Positions 18,502-29,246 of a stretch of DNA of 64,000 nt are shown piece by piece. Both the position numbers and the translations under genes were made by a program. The stretch comes from CADEEN01 sp963740395. Lineage in GTDB: Bacteria > Pseudomonadota > Gammaproteobacteria > Burkholderiales > Burkholderiaceae_C. The notes beneath the pieces were generated by a model. The model was given only the letters and a program-made list of their open reading frames with translations, did no database searches and was not told the origin of the DNA. The stretch lies in assembly GCA_963740395.1 (NCBI GenBank), contig CAVUEP010000001.1:15328-79327 (forward strand). The letters run 5' to 3'. The number at the start of each line of letters is the position of its first letter. The stretch's first letter is position 1.

Positions 18502-19432
18502 GCCGATCCGAGTGTATTCAGCCGCCGACGTCCACGCCGCGTTGCCCTGGCCGCAGCTGGCGCAGGCACTGAGCGTGGCCTTTGTGAGTGGCGACACCGA
18601 GGTGCCACTGCGCCATGCGCATGCGCTCGGTGACGGCGGCACGCTGCTGTTGATGCCGGCCTGGTCGGGCACGGCGCTGGGCGTCAAGCAGGTCACGGTG
18701 ATGCCTGGGGTTGCCGCACGGGGTCTGCGCACCGTTCAGGCCAGCTACCTGCTCAGTGACCGCATCAGCGGCGCCCTGCTGGCCTTGTTAGACGGCGAGG
18801 CATTGACGTTGCGCCGCACGGCCGCAGCCTCGGCGCTGGCGGCGCAGCATCTGGCGCGCAAGGACGCGCGCACGCTGCTGATGGTCGGCGCCGGGCACCT
18901 GGCGCCCTGGCTGGTGCGCGCGCATGCGGCGCTGCGTCCGGGCCTGTCGCGGGTCTGGGTCTGGGCCCGGCGCGCCGAAGCCGCCGAGGCCCTCGCGCTT
19001 CAACTGCGAGCCGAGGGGTTGGACGCGACGGCCAAGACCGACCTGGCCAGTGCTGTGGCGCAGGCCGACATGATCAGCTGTGCGACCACCGCCACAACAC
19101 CGGTGGTGCAGGGTGCCTGGCTGAGGCCGGGCGTGCACCTGGACCTGGTCGGCGCGTTCCGGTCCGACATGCGCGAGGTCGACGATGCGGCAGTGGCGCG
19201 CTGCGACCGCATCGTCGTCGACACGCGCGCCGGCGCGCTGGCCGAGGCGGGGGATCTGGTGCAACCGCTGGCGCGCGGCGTCATCACGCCCGAGCGCATC
19301 ACGGGGGACCTGGCCGAGCTGCTGCGCGGAGAGTGCGCGGGGCGCGGTGACAGCGATCAGATCACGCTGTTCAAGTCGGTCGGCACCGCGCTCGAAGACC
19401 TGGTGGCGGCGCAGCTGGTGGTGCAGCGCTGA
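18500..19432 (+). CDS. Ornithine cyclodeaminase / mu-crystallin family protein
   Basis: This 310-aa NAD(P)-binding protein belongs to the OCD/mu-crystallin family, which includes ornithine cyclodeaminases and delta1-pyrroline-2-carboxylate (ketimine) reductases. Visible motifs are VYSAADVHAALPW at the start, SDRISGALLALLDGEALTLRRTAAAS, the Rossmann segment LLMVGAGHLAPWLVRAHAAL and LDLVGAFRSDMREVDD. Enzymes of this family and DAO-type flavoproteins both handle cyclic imines, so the divergent partner gene may be functionally linked. The start codon overlaps that gene's start within one CATG. Confidence 0.88.
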   Translation: MPIRVYSAADVHAALPWPQLAQALSVAFVSGDTEVPLRHAHALGDGGTLLLMPAWSGTALGVKQVTVMPGVAARGLRTVQASYLLSDRISGALLALLDGEALTLRRTAAASALAAQHLARKDARTLLMVGAGHLAPWLVRAHAALRPGLSRVWVWARRAEAAEALALQLRAEGLDATAKTDLASAVAQADMISCATTATTPVVQGAWLRPGVHLDLVGAFRSDMREVDDAAVARCDRIVVDTRAGALAEAGDLVQPLARGVITPERITGDLAELLRGECAGRGDSDQITLFKSVGTALEDLVAAQLVVQR

Positions 19433-19457
19433 GCCGGGCCGCGCAACCCGCGCGCGC

Positions 19458-19958
19458 TCACGCGCTGCGACGCACGCGGCGAATTTCGTCCAGGATCAAC
19501 AGCACCGCGCCGAGCGTGATGGCGCTGTCGGCCAGGTTGAAGCTCGGGAAATACCAGCCGCCCCCGTGCACCTGGATGAAGTCGACCACGTAGCCGTGCA
19601 GCATGCGGTCGACGACGTTGCCGATGGCACCGCCCATGATCAGGGTCACGGCGAAGCAGAACAGCTTCTGCGTTGGGTGGCTGCGCAGCATCCAGACGAT
19701 GAAGCCGGTAGCGACGAAGCCCAGCGTGATGAAGAACCAGCGTTGCCAGCCGCCTTCGCCGGCCAGGAACGAGAACGCCGCGCCGGTGTTGTGCACGCGC
19801 ACGAGGTTGAAGAACGACGTGACGTAGCGGCTGTCGCCCAGCTGGAAGGCTTCCAGAATCAGGGTCTTGGTGAGTTGGTCCAGGACGACGACGACCAGCG
19901 CCAGGCCGAGCCAGACGGCCAGGCGCGGTGCCTGCGGAGACGGCACTGCCGCGGTCAC
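19458..19958 (-). CDS. lspA: Lipoprotein signal peptidase (signal peptidase II)
   Basis: This 166-aa inner-membrane aspartic protease cleaves signal peptides of diacylglyceryl-prolipoproteins. It has four hydrophobic helices and both conserved active-site regions: VVLDQLTKTLI with the first conserved Asp near the N-terminus, GGAIGNVVDRMLHGYVVDFI with the catalytic Asp, and FNLADSAITLGAVLL with the second catalytic Asp. The GTG at 19956-19958 was chosen because it overlaps the ileS stop (GTGA), and upstream sequence belongs to ileS. It is the last gene of the ribF-ileS-lspA cluster. Confidence 0.96.
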   Translation of the reverse strand: MTAAVPSPQAPRLAVWLGLALVVVVLDQLTKTLILEAFQLGDSRYVTSFFNLVRVHNTGAAFSFLAGEGGWQRWFFITLGFVATGFIVWMLRSHPTQKLFCFAVTLIMGGAIGNVVDRMLHGYVVDFIQVHGGGWYFPSFNLADSAITLGAVLLILDEIRRVRRSA

Positions 19959-22833
19959 GCGATGGTCCGGGACTCGCCGGCGCCGAACAGGTTGCTGGTG
20001 CAGCGGCCGCAGAGCGCCGGGTGCGCGGCATCGTGGCCGACGTCGCTGCGCCAATGCCAGCAGCGCTCGCACTTGGTTGCAGTCGACGGCGTCACGCTGA
20101 CGGCCAGCGCGTCGCCGCGCGCCAATGTGACCCGCGAACTGATGAGGACGAACTTCAGGTCTTCTCCGAGCGAGCTCAGCAGGTCATGGTCGGCTGGCGC
20201 CAGGCTCAGGGCCAGGTCGGCCTGCAGCGACGAGCCCACTGCGCCGGCCGTGCGTACGGCCTCGATGGCTTTGTTGGCCTCGTCGCGGATGGCACGGATG
20301 CGCTGCCATTTGGCTAGCAGCGCCGCGTCGGGCGCGTCGAAGGTCGAGAAGGTCTCGGTGAAGATCGACGGTGACTTCCCAGGCGCCAGGATCGGCCAGG
20401 CCTCTTCGGCGGTGAACGACAGGAACGGTGCCATCCAGCGCAGCATCGCGTGCGTGATCTGCCACAGCGCGGTCTGCGCCGAGCGGCGTGCGATCGAGTT
20501 CGGCGCGGTCGTGTACAGCCGGTCCTTCAGCACGTCGAGGTAGAACGCGCCCAGGTCTTCGCTGCAGAACAACTGCAGCTTGGCCACCACCGGGTGGAAC
20601 TCGAAGCGTTCGTAGTGCGCCAGGATCTCGGCCTGCAAGCTCGGCGGCGCGCGCAAGCGCCCAGCGGTCGATCTCGAGCAACTCGGCGCTCAGCAACGGC
20701 GTCCTTGGCGGCGTCGAAGTCGGCGACGTTGGCGAGCAGGAAGCGCAGCGTGTTGCGGATGCGGCGGTAGCTGTCGACGACGCGGGCCAGGATCTTCTTG
20801 TCGATCGGCGGGTCGCCGGCGTAATCGGTCGAGGCGCACCACAGGCGCGTGATTTCGGCGCCGGGGTCCTTGGCGAACTCGCGGATCTCGATGACGTTGC
20901 CGAGCGACTTGCTCATCTTGCGGCCCTGACCGTCGACTGCGAAGCCATGCGTCAAGAGGCCGCGGTAGGGCGCGCGGCCTTCGAGCGCGCAGCCGATCAG
21001 CAGCGACGAGTGGAACCAGCCGCGGTGCTGGTCGTGGCCCTCGAGGTAGAGGTCGGCCTCGGGGCCCGGAGCGCCTGTGCGACCGTCGATTTCCGTGTGG
21101 CAGCCGACGTCGCCCGCCGGGCCCGCGTGCGATCCGCGCAGCACGTGGAAGAAGGTCGAGCCCGAGTCGAACCAGACTTCCAGGATGTCGCTGCTCTTGG
21201 TGTAGTGGGGTGCGTCCGCGGCGCCCAGGATCTCTTCTGCCGTGACGCGGCTCCAGGCTTCGACGCCGCCCTGCTCGACGATGGCCGCGGCGCGGTCGAG
21301 GATCGCCATCGTGTCGGGGTGCAGTTCGCCCGAGTCCTTGTGCAGGAAGAACGGCAGCGGCACGCCCCAGCTACGCTGGCGGCTGATGCACCAGTCGGGG
21401 CGGTTGGCGATCATGTCGCGCAGACGGGCCTTGCCGTTCTCGGGAAAGAAGTTGGTGGCCTCGATGGCCTCGAGTGCCATCGCGCGCAGCGTGCGCGGCG
21501 CCTTGTCCTTGGTGAAGACGCCCGTGCCCTCGTCCATGCGCACGAACCATTGGGCTGCGGCGCGGTAGATCACCGGCGACTTGTGGCGCCAGCAATGCGG
21601 GTAGCTGTGGCTGAGGGTCGAGGTGGCGAACAGCCGCCCGGCGTCCTTCAACGCATCGATCACCAGGGGCACGGCCTTCCAGATGTTCTGGCCGCCGAAC
21701 AGCGCGAAGTCGGCGGCGTAGCTGCCGTTGCCCTGCACCGGGTTGAGGATTTCGTCGACCTGCATGCCATGCGCGGTGCAGGAGTTGAAGTCGTCCACAC
21801 CATAGGCCGGCGAGGAATGCACGATGCCGGTGCCGTCGTCTGCCGTGGCGTAGTCGGCCAGGTAGACCGGCGCCAGTCGGTCGTAGCCAGCGTGCACATG
21901 GGCCAGCGGATGGCGGAACTGGATGCCGGCCAGTTTCTCGCCCAAGGTCGTGGCCATGACGCTGCCCTGCAGGCCGTAGCGCTCGAGGCATTGCTCGACC
22001 AGCGACGCCGCCAGCAACAGATTGCCACGCTCGGTATGCACCAGTGCGTATTCGAGGGTCGGGTTGAGGTTGAGCGCCTGGTTCGCGGGAAGGGTCCAGG
22101 CCGTGGTGGTCCAGATCAGCGCGAAGGTCTCGCCGACAAGTTCGGCCAGGCCGAACGCGGCCGCCAGCCTGTCGGGCTCGGCGCACAGGAAGCCGACATC
22201 CAGCGTCTGCGACTTCTTGTCGGCGTACTCGATCTCGAACTCGGCCAGCGCGGAGCCGCAGTCGAAGCACCAGTAGACGGGCTTCAGGCCGCGGTAGACG
22301 AAGCCGCGCTCGACCACGCGCTTGAAGGCGCGGATCTCGCCGGCCTCGTTGGCGAAGTCCATCGTGCGGTAGGGGTGCTCCCAGTCGCCGAGCACGCCCA
22401 GGCGCTGGAAGTCCGCCTTCTGCTGTGCGATCTGCTCGGTGGCGTAGGCGCGGCTCTTGGCTTGCATCTCGTCGCGGCTGAGGTGCCGGCCATGGGCCTT
22501 CTCGATCGCGTTCTCGATCGGCAGGCCATGACAGTCCCAGCCCGGCACATAGCGCGCGTCGAAGCCGGCCAGCTGCTTGGACTTGACGACCATGTCCTTG
22601 AGGATCTTGTTGACCGCGTGGCCGATGTGCAGCACGCCGTTGGCGTAAGGCGGACCATCGTGCAGCACGAACAACGGCGCGCCGCGGCGCGCGACGCGCA
22701 GCTGCTTGTAGATGCCCTGCTCGTTCCAGCTCTCGATCCAACCCGGTTCGCGCTTGGGCAGGTCGCCGCGCATCGGGAACGGCGTGTCGGGCAGGTTCAG
22801 GGTGGTGCGGTAGTCGGGCTTGGCGTCGGTCAT
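19955..22833 (-). CDS. ileS: Isoleucyl-tRNA synthetase (apparent frameshifts near the C-terminal third)
   Basis: This class I aminoacyl-tRNA synthetase of about 958 residues charges tRNA-Ile. The HIGH motif appears as HIGHAVNKILKD and the KMSKS motif as GRKMSKSLGNVIE, with an editing domain between (WTTTAWTLPANQAL). The C-terminus holds a zinc-binding CERCWHWR with CGRCTSNL. The frame breaks between about 20636 and 20702 (contexts CCTGCAAGC, GCGCGCAAGC), where the reconstructed helix LLSAELLEIDRWAL joins AEILAHYERFEFHPV. Because ileS is essential and both halves are well conserved, sequencing error is far more likely than a pseudogene. Confidence 0.95.
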
Positions 22834-22935
22834 GGTGCGGGTGCTGCAAAGGGCGTCACGTCAGGGGCGACGCGCGTCATGGGCGTTTGGCCCGCGCAAT
22901 CACGGGCCAGGCGGCGGATCGCGGATGCGACCGGG

Positions 22936-24061
22936 CTAAATTCGATCGCGCGTGGTCTGCCGGCGCGTCGCGGTGCGCCAGCGGAAGTGATCGAGCGGGG
23001 CCTTGCCTGCAGACATGCGGCGCATTCTACCGAGCCCGACGGCGCCTCCCGCGCCGTGCGGGGCGAGTTTCAACAGCGCCGTGGCAAACCAGGCTCGCGC
23101 GTCGGCCACGTCGGCGGCGATGCCGGCACTCAAGGCCTCGAGCGAGTCGTACTTGCGCTCGTCGTGCAGCTTGTGCAGCAGGTCGACGCGCACGATGCGG
23201 CCGTAGCCGCCCTCGTTGCCGAGCGCGGCCGGCCACTCGAGGCAATGGGTTTCGAGCCGTACGCGGCCGCCGTCTTCCACCGTCGGCCGCACGCCCAGGC
23301 TGGCGACACCGGGCACGGGCTTGTCGGACAGGCCGTGCACGTGGACGGCAAAGATGCCCATGGCCGCGGGACGAGCGTGGGCGAAACTCAGGTTCAGGGT
23401 GCGGAAGCCGTCGCCTCGGCCCACCGTGGTTTCGCCCAGCCTGCGTCCGAGCATGCGTCCCCGCAGCACATGGCCGCTGATGCTGTACGGGCGGCCGAGC
23501 AGCGCGGCGGCACGTTCCATCTCGCCCGCGGCCAGGGCCGCACGGACGGCCGAGCTCGACACGCGCTGGCCATGCACTTCGTAGCTCTGCATGCGTGCCA
23601 CGTCGAAGCCCTGGCGCTCGCCTACGGCGTCGAGCAAGGCGTAGTCGCCGGCGCGGCGGGCACCGAAGCGGAAGTCGTCGCCGACCAGCACGTAGCGGGC
23701 ATGCAGGCCCTCGACCAGCACATCGTCGATGAAGGCCTGGGGTGTCTGGGCGGCCAGTCGCTCGTCGAAGCGCAGCACGACCACCTGCTCGATGCCGCAA
23801 CGCTCCAGTTCGGCCAGCTTGTCGCGCAGGGTGGCGATGCGTGCGGGCGCGTCGTTCGGGCGGCCTGCGCGGGCCGCGAAGAAGTCGCGCGGATGGGGCT
23901 CGAAGGTCAGGACGCAGGGCGCAGAGCTGGCGATGCCGAGCCTCGTTGATCAGCAGCGCCAGCATGGCCTGGTGGCCGCGGTGCACGCCGTCGAAGCTGC
24001 CGATCGTCAGGGCGCAGGCCGCCGAGATGCCGGGGTGATGAACACCGCGAAAGACTTGCAT
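22936..24061 (-). CDS. ribF: Bifunctional riboflavin kinase / FAD synthetase (one apparent frameshift)
   Basis: RibF phosphorylates riboflavin to FMN and adenylylates FMN to FAD. The first 40 codons read MQVFRGVHHPGISAACALT then IGSFDGVHRGHQAML, the nucleotidyltransferase nucleotide-binding motif. After a frame change near 23940 the protein continues with VLVGDDFRFGARRAGDYALL, SSSAVRAALAAGEMERAAALLGR and the kinase part RPYSISGHVLRG, TLNLSF, GVASLGVRPTVEDG. It is upstream of ileS with a 102-bp gap, the usual ribF-ileS-lspA order. Confidence 0.94.
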
Positions 24062-24109
24062 GGCCGCGATTATTGCGGCCGCGAGGTTCTGGACGGCCGC
24101 GCCTGACGT

Positions 24110-26701
24110 TCAGTGCCGAGCCAAGGGCGTCATGGCGGTGCCGACAAAGAAGTCAGAACCATAGTCCGGCTCGATGATGACGCTGTCGAGCAGCAGTTCG
24201 ACTTCGCTCGGCGACAGGGGCCGCGAGAGGTGGAAACCCTGGCCGTTCTCGCAGCCCAGTTCCTGCAGCTGTGCGAGTTGCGACTGGGTCTCGATGCCTT
24301 CGGCCACGACCGACTTGCCCAGCGAGGCACCGAGCGAGATGATCGTGCGCACGATCTCGGTGTTCTTCGAGCCCACGCGCATGCCGTTGACGAAGGAACG
24401 GTCGATCTTCAGGCTGTCGATCGGCAGGCTCGAGAGGTAGCTCAGCGACGAGTAGCCGGTGCCGAAGTCGTCGATCGCCAGGCCCACGCCGATGCGGCGC
24501 AGCGCCTCCAGCGTGGGCATCACGCCGTCCACACGCTGCATCAGGATGTTCTCGGTCAGCTCCAGCGTCAGCAGGTGCGGCTCGACCCGCGTCTCGCGCA
24601 AGACGCGCCCGACCCGCTCGGCCAGCGCGCTGTGGGCGAGGTCGTTGCTCGAAATGTTGACCTGCATCTTCAGCCCTCGCAACGACTCGTGGCGCATCTG
24701 CCAATGCCGCAATTGCTGGCAGGCCTGGGCCAGTACGAGATCGGTCAACTCGGTGATCAGTGCGGTCTCCTCGGCAATCGGAATGAAGCTCGACGGATGG
24801 ATGTCGCCGCGGATGGGGTGTTTCCAGCGCGCCAGAGCCTCGAAGCCGCGCAGTGTGCCGGTGCGCAGGTTGAACAGCGGCTGGTACGCAACCTCGAGCG
24901 CGCCGTCAGCCAGGGCCTGGCGCAGGTCGGCCTCCAGTCCCAGGCGATCGGCGACGGCGCTGTGCAGATCGACGTCGAACACCTCGTAGCGGGCCTTGCC
25001 TGCTCCCTTGGCGCGGTACATCGCGATGTCGGCATCACGCAGCAGGTCTTCGGGCGTGTCGTAGCCGAGTACGCTGAAGGTGATGCCGATGCTCGCGCTG
25101 GTGGTCACGCTCACACCCGCGACTTTCAGAGGCTGGCCGAGCGCCGATTGCAGCCGCTCGGCCAGGGTGGTGGCGCATTCCGCGCGTTCGACACGGTGCA
25201 CCAGGATCGCGAACTCGTCGCCGCCCAGTCGCGCCACGATGTCGCCAGGGCGTACATGGTCCTGCAGACGGCGCGAGACATGGATCAGGAACTCGTCGCC
25301 GGCCGAGTGCCCCATGCTGTCATTGATCAGCTTGAAGCGATCGAAGTCGAAGAACATCACCGCGAAGTGTTGCGACGGGTCGGTCTTGGCTGCGGCCAGG
25401 GCTTGCACCAGCAAACTGTGGAAGCGACTGCGGTTGGGCAGGCCGGTCAGCCCGTCGTGGAAGGCAATGTGGTTGAGTTGCGTTTCTGCGTGTCGCCGCG
25501 CGCTGATGTCCTGGACTTGCAGGATCAGGCAGGGCGACGCCGAATCCGCCTCGGAAAAGAAGCCGCAGTGCAGCGCAGCCCAGATCTGCGTGCCGGCGCG
25601 GTCGCGGCAGCGGACTTCGATGGCAAAGGTCTCGGTCTGCTTGGCGTGGATGCGCGCGAATTCGCGCTCCACAGCCAGCAGGTCGCTGTCGAGCACGTAG
25701 GTTCCGAAGCGCTTGCCGACGGGCGACTCGACCTGCTCCTCGCCGAGCAGGGCGGCAAGCGCGGGGTTGGCCTGCAGGATGCGGCCCTCGAAGGACACCA
25801 GGGCCATGCCGATCGAGGCGTGCGTGAAGGCGCTGTGGAACCGCCGCTCACTGCGCTGCAGGGCCGCGACGTGGTTGCTCGACTGCTCGGCCTCGCGCGC
25901 GGCGGCCTCGATCTGGCTTTTGCGTGCCGTGTCGGTGGCTTCTTGCTGGCGCAGGAAATAGTGCACGGTGCTGAGCAGCATCGCGATCACGGGCAAGGCG
26001 CCGAGCAGCACGCTGATGCCCGAACTTTGCACGATCAGGAAGAGCAGCGCAGCGACCAGCGCGCTACCGCCGTAGGCGATGCCGATGGAGCCGAAGCTGC
26101 CGACGAACTCGCCGACGTTGAATGGCTCGTTGCGTTTGAGCGTGAACACGAGTGTCACGAAGAGTGTGTTGGCGACGAAGTAGACGAACGCCACGACCAT
26201 CGCCGCCAACAGCAGAAGACCGGGGTTGCCGACATGCGTCTCGCCCATCCAGCTGAACAGCGTGAGCATCAGTTGACCGGCCAGGAACATGGCCAGCGCT
26301 GCCATCGTGGGGCTGGCAATCCGGCTGGTCCAGCGCTTGGAGGAGCGGTAGGCGCCCACGAAGGCCTCGCCGGCCGCGGCGATCACGGCCGCCGGTGCGC
26401 CGTGCATCAGCAGCAGCAGGAAGATGAAGATCTCGCCGGCGACAAAGGAGTTCTTCGACCCCGGAATGCGCACCGGGAAGAATCCGGCGATTGCCGCCAA
26501 GGTGCCGCCTGCGAAGATCTGGGCGATGACTTCGAAGGGCAGGCTGCGAACAGACAGCAGTGAATAGACCAGGGCCGCCGTGCCGAGCGACACCATCGCC
26601 CACCAGTAGGCGGCCGCTTTGAGGTTGTAGTCCGGCATCAGCGCCTGGTGCAGGCGCTGCAGCGGGTTCAGCCGAAGCAGGGGCGTGTCAGTCGCGCTCA
26701 T
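24110..26701 (-). CDS. Membrane-bound PAS-GGDEF-EAL cyclic-di-GMP protein
   Basis: This 863-aa protein likely controls the second messenger c-di-GMP. Residues ~25-265 form a multi-helix integral membrane sensor of about eight segments. A PAS domain follows (~285-405, FTHASIGMALVSFEGRILQA), then a diguanylate cyclase domain with an intact RLGGDEFA motif (~495) and an EAL phosphodiesterase domain (FEALARW ~621, ELTENILMQ, DDFGTGYSSLSYL, KIDRSFVNGM). Both active-site signatures look intact, so it may be bifunctional. It is monocistronic, with the subtilase gene 62 bp upstream on the same strand. Confidence 0.93.
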   Translation of the reverse strand: MSATDTPLLRLNPLQRLHQALMPDYNLKAAAYWWAMVSLGTAALVYSLLSVRSLPFEVIAQIFAGGTLAAIAGFFPVRIPGSKNSFVAGEIFIFLLLLMHGAPAAVIAAAGEAFVGAYRSSKRWTSRIASPTMAALAMFLAGQLMLTLFSWMGETHVGNPGLLLLAAMVVAFVYFVANTLFVTLVFTLKRNEPFNVGEFVGSFGSIGIAYGGSALVAALLFLIVQSSGISVLLGALPVIAMLLSTVHYFLRQQEATDTARKSQIEAAAREAEQSSNHVAALQRSERRFHSAFTHASIGMALVSFEGRILQANPALAALLGEEQVESPVGKRFGTYVLDSDLLAVEREFARIHAKQTETFAIEVRCRDRAGTQIWAALHCGFFSEADSASPCLILQVQDISARRHAETQLNHIAFHDGLTGLPNRSRFHSLLVQALAAAKTDPSQHFAVMFFDFDRFKLINDSMGHSAGDEFLIHVSRRLQDHVRPGDIVARLGGDEFAILVHRVERAECATTLAERLQSALGQPLKVAGVSVTTSASIGITFSVLGYDTPEDLLRDADIAMYRAKGAGKARYEVFDVDLHSAVADRLGLEADLRQALADGALEVAYQPLFNLRTGTLRGFEALARWKHPIRGDIHPSSFIPIAEETALITELTDLVLAQACQQLRHWQMRHESLRGLKMQVNISSNDLAHSALAERVGRVLRETRVEPHLLTLELTENILMQRVDGVMPTLEALRRIGVGLAIDDFGTGYSSLSYLSSLPIDSLKIDRSFVNGMRVGSKNTEIVRTIISLGASLGKSVVAEGIETQSQLAQLQELGCENGQGFHLSRPLSPSEVELLLDSVIIEPDYGSDFFVGTAMTPLARH

Positions 26702-26762
26702 CGATGACGCCTTGTTAGCACGTCAGCGAAGTGTGCGGCCGCCCGCCGCCATCCGAGCGTTA

Positions 26763-29010
26763 CTATTCCCCGGTCAGGACGCTTTCGCTCATGACGACAC
26801 CCTCGCTCATGACGACGCCCTCGCTCATGACGACACCCTCGCTCATGACGACGCCTTCGCTCATGACGACGCCTTCGCTCATGACGACGCCCTCGCTCAT
26901 GACCACGCCCTCGCTCATGACGACGCCTTCGCTCATGACGACGCCGCTGCCCGAGATGAACCAACTCGACAGCGTCGGCGTCAGCGTGAAGATGCCGGTC
27001 TTGCCGATCAGCGAGCTCGCACCCAGCATGGCGCTGCCGTCGCTGACGCCGCTGGTCAGCAGGGTCTGGTTGCGCAGCGGCAACTCCCAGAACCAGTAGA
27101 CGAACATCTTGTTGGCGTCCCAGTAGCTCGGGTAGCGCTCGAGCACGGTGTTGCGCGCCCAGACGACGCGCGGGTTGTACATCGGCTGGTACTTGGTGAA
27201 CAGGGCGTCACCCGTGACGACGCGGTTGCCGCCGGCGAACACGATGCGCGACCAGTTGAAGCTCTGGCTACCGATGGACGAGTTGCGGCTGGGCATCGAT
27301 TTGCCGGCCGCCAGCAACGCGTCGCCCGAAGCGATGGTGCCCGCGGCGATCGCGGTCGACACGTCGGTGCGCAAGACCTTGGCCAGCGTCACGGCGCCGG
27401 AGACATTGAGCAGTCCGGCACCCTGCTGCAGCAGGCTGGCGCCGGCGATCGGCTGGGCCGAGTACTGCAGGATCGCCTTCACCAGCGCCGGGGTCAGGCC
27501 CGGATTGGCCTGTAGCAGGACGGCCGCGGCGCCCGCGACCACCGGAGCGGCGACGGAGGTACCCGACAGGTACATCTGTGTCTCGCCGTAGGCCTGCACG
27601 ATGCCGGTGGCCGTCACCAGCGGAACGTACAGGCTGGTGGCGAGCAGGTTCCACGTCGGCAGGAGGGCATTGGCCCGCGTGGCGGCAGCGCCGATGACGA
27701 GGTTGCCGGGGGCCACCAGGTCGGGCTTGAGCAGGTTGTCGGGCTGGCGCACGCCGTTCACGAGGCGCCCGCCGCGGGTCGGGCCGCGCGAGCTGAAGCC
27801 GTTGACCGAGTCGTCGGAGCGCGCCGTGCTGGCCTTGTAGTGGGCCGAGCCAACCGTGATCACGCGTCGGATCGTTGCCGGGCGACGAGATCGTGCCGTA
27901 GGTCTCCTGGCCGAGAAGGTTCTTGCCGAAGTTGCCGGCGGCGACGACGACCGTGATGCCCACCGAGACCGCGCTGCGCGCGGCCACGCACAGCGGGTCG
28001 TCCTGCCAGCTGTCGGTCGAGTCCATCGCCAGGCTCAGGTTCATCACGCGGATGTTGTATTCCTTGGCGTGGTAGATGACCCACTGGATGCCCTCGAGCG
28101 TGTCGCTGAGGGTGCCGAAGCCGAGGTTGTTGAGCACCTTGACGTCGTAGACGTTGGCGTTGGGTGCCATGCCCGTCAGGTCCGGGGCGACGGCGTACGT
28201 CGCGGGGCGGCCGGCGGCGACGGAGGCCACATGCGTGCCGTGGCCATAGCCGTCCTGCACCAGGTTGTTGCTGTTGTCGATCGCGGCCTCGTAGGCCGCC
28301 AGCGCCGCGCTGCCCGGTTGGAGCGAGGTGCTGTTGTCAAAGCCGTTGGTCCAGTCGGCCAGCGAGGTGGTCATGAACTGGACGTTCTTGACCACGCGCG
28401 AGGTGCCGGACGAATTGTGGAATCCCTTGTGGCTCTTCATCACGCCGGAGTCGACGACGGCGATGCCGATGCCGGTGCCGTCCAGGCCGGTGTAGCTGGT
28501 CTTGGTCGAATTGGTCCGCACGGCACTCGTGGTTGCGCCCGTGATGGCCTCCAAGGTGCTGGCAGTACGGCGCGTCTCGCGATTGGGCGCGACGAACCGG
28601 ACATCGCTGCGCTCGGCGACCTTGGCGACCTTGCGCGCTGGCAGCGTGGCCGTGAGCATGCGCAGGCCGGGCATGGTCGCGTCGATCGTGCCGCCCGCAC
28701 GCCTTATCTCCTTGCGCAGGTCGGTCATGTCCTGGTCGGCGTCGCCACTGACGAACACCACCTGCACCATTCGCTGGCCCCGGTGCTCCTTGGCCCAACG
28801 CTTGGACGGCGTGGCACCCGAGTCGATGGCGTCTTGCAGGTCGCGCGAGACTTTCCTTTCCGCAGGTTGGCCCTGGCCGTTGCCAGGCGCAGCGACGGCC
28901 ATCTGACCTGTCAGCAGCGACAGGACCATGGACGCCACGGTGGCCAGCTTGGCGAGGTACCTCAGCGCGCGGCGCTCGATCAGTACCGTGAACTGGGTGA
29001 GGTGGTTCAT
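26763..29010 (-). CDS. Secreted subtilisin-like serine protease with C-terminal GVVMSE repeats (one apparent frameshift)
   Basis: This S8 family peptidase of about 748 residues has a signal peptide (MVLSLLTGQMAVAAPG region). A pro-domain-like segment precedes a catalytic domain with Asp (GIAVVDSGV, ~187), His (GHGTHVAS, ~260) and Ser (YLSGTSVAAP, ~483). The frame changes near 27868 (context ATCACGCGTCGGATC) between SSPGNDP and RVITVGSAH, a single-base shift. The C-terminus is unusual: after PTLSSWFISGSG come nine tandem GVVMSE hexapeptides and SVLTGE. The upstream RBS-like GGGAG lies before ATG at 29010. Likely exported; substrate unknown. Confidence 0.92.
26785..26946 (-). repeat. Nine tandem 18-bp repeats encoding GVVMSE
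   Basis: Nine units of 18 bp (plus-strand form TCGCTCATGACGACGCCC) run without spacers at the 3' end of the subtilase gene. They vary only at a few positions, mostly third-codon positions. Units start at 26785, 26803, 26821, 26839, 26857, 26875, 26893, 26911 and 26929. The peptide is identical in every unit, so variation is synonymous and the hexapeptide is under selection or was recently expanded. Confidence 0.97.
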
Positions 29011-29246
29011 TCAGGACTCCCGTGCCTACTTTTGACTTTTTGCTGCTCTGCGCGCCGGTGGTCGGGACTTGTGTCGTCGCGTACAACCCGGTAAGCAGAG
29101 GTGACGGCGAGATCGTAGGCAAATGTGTCGGGATGCAACACGGGGTCGCTTGGCGAGTCGTGACGGATGCACGCTGACTAGTTCACGCCAGGCCGGCGTG
29201 TTGCAACTTCCGCGGCTTCAGCGCCTCGTCGTGGCGCTGCGCGGGG

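Noticed and set aside
19955..22833. Treating ileS as a true pseudogene
   Set aside because: The gene is essential and highly conserved on either side of the break; single-base sequencing errors are more likely. The same applies to valS.
20488..23949. A 1153-codon plus-strand open frame across ileS and ribF
   Set aside because: It lies antisense to two well-identified genes, has no recognisable domain and no RBS; long antisense frames are expected at this GC content.
24113..26563. An 816-codon plus-strand open frame
   Set aside because: It is antisense to the GGDEF-EAL gene and has a biased Gln/Arg/Val-rich composition without domains.
26785..26946. CRISPR-like array
   Set aside because: The repeats are 18 bp and contiguous with no spacers, and they lie in frame in the subtilase.
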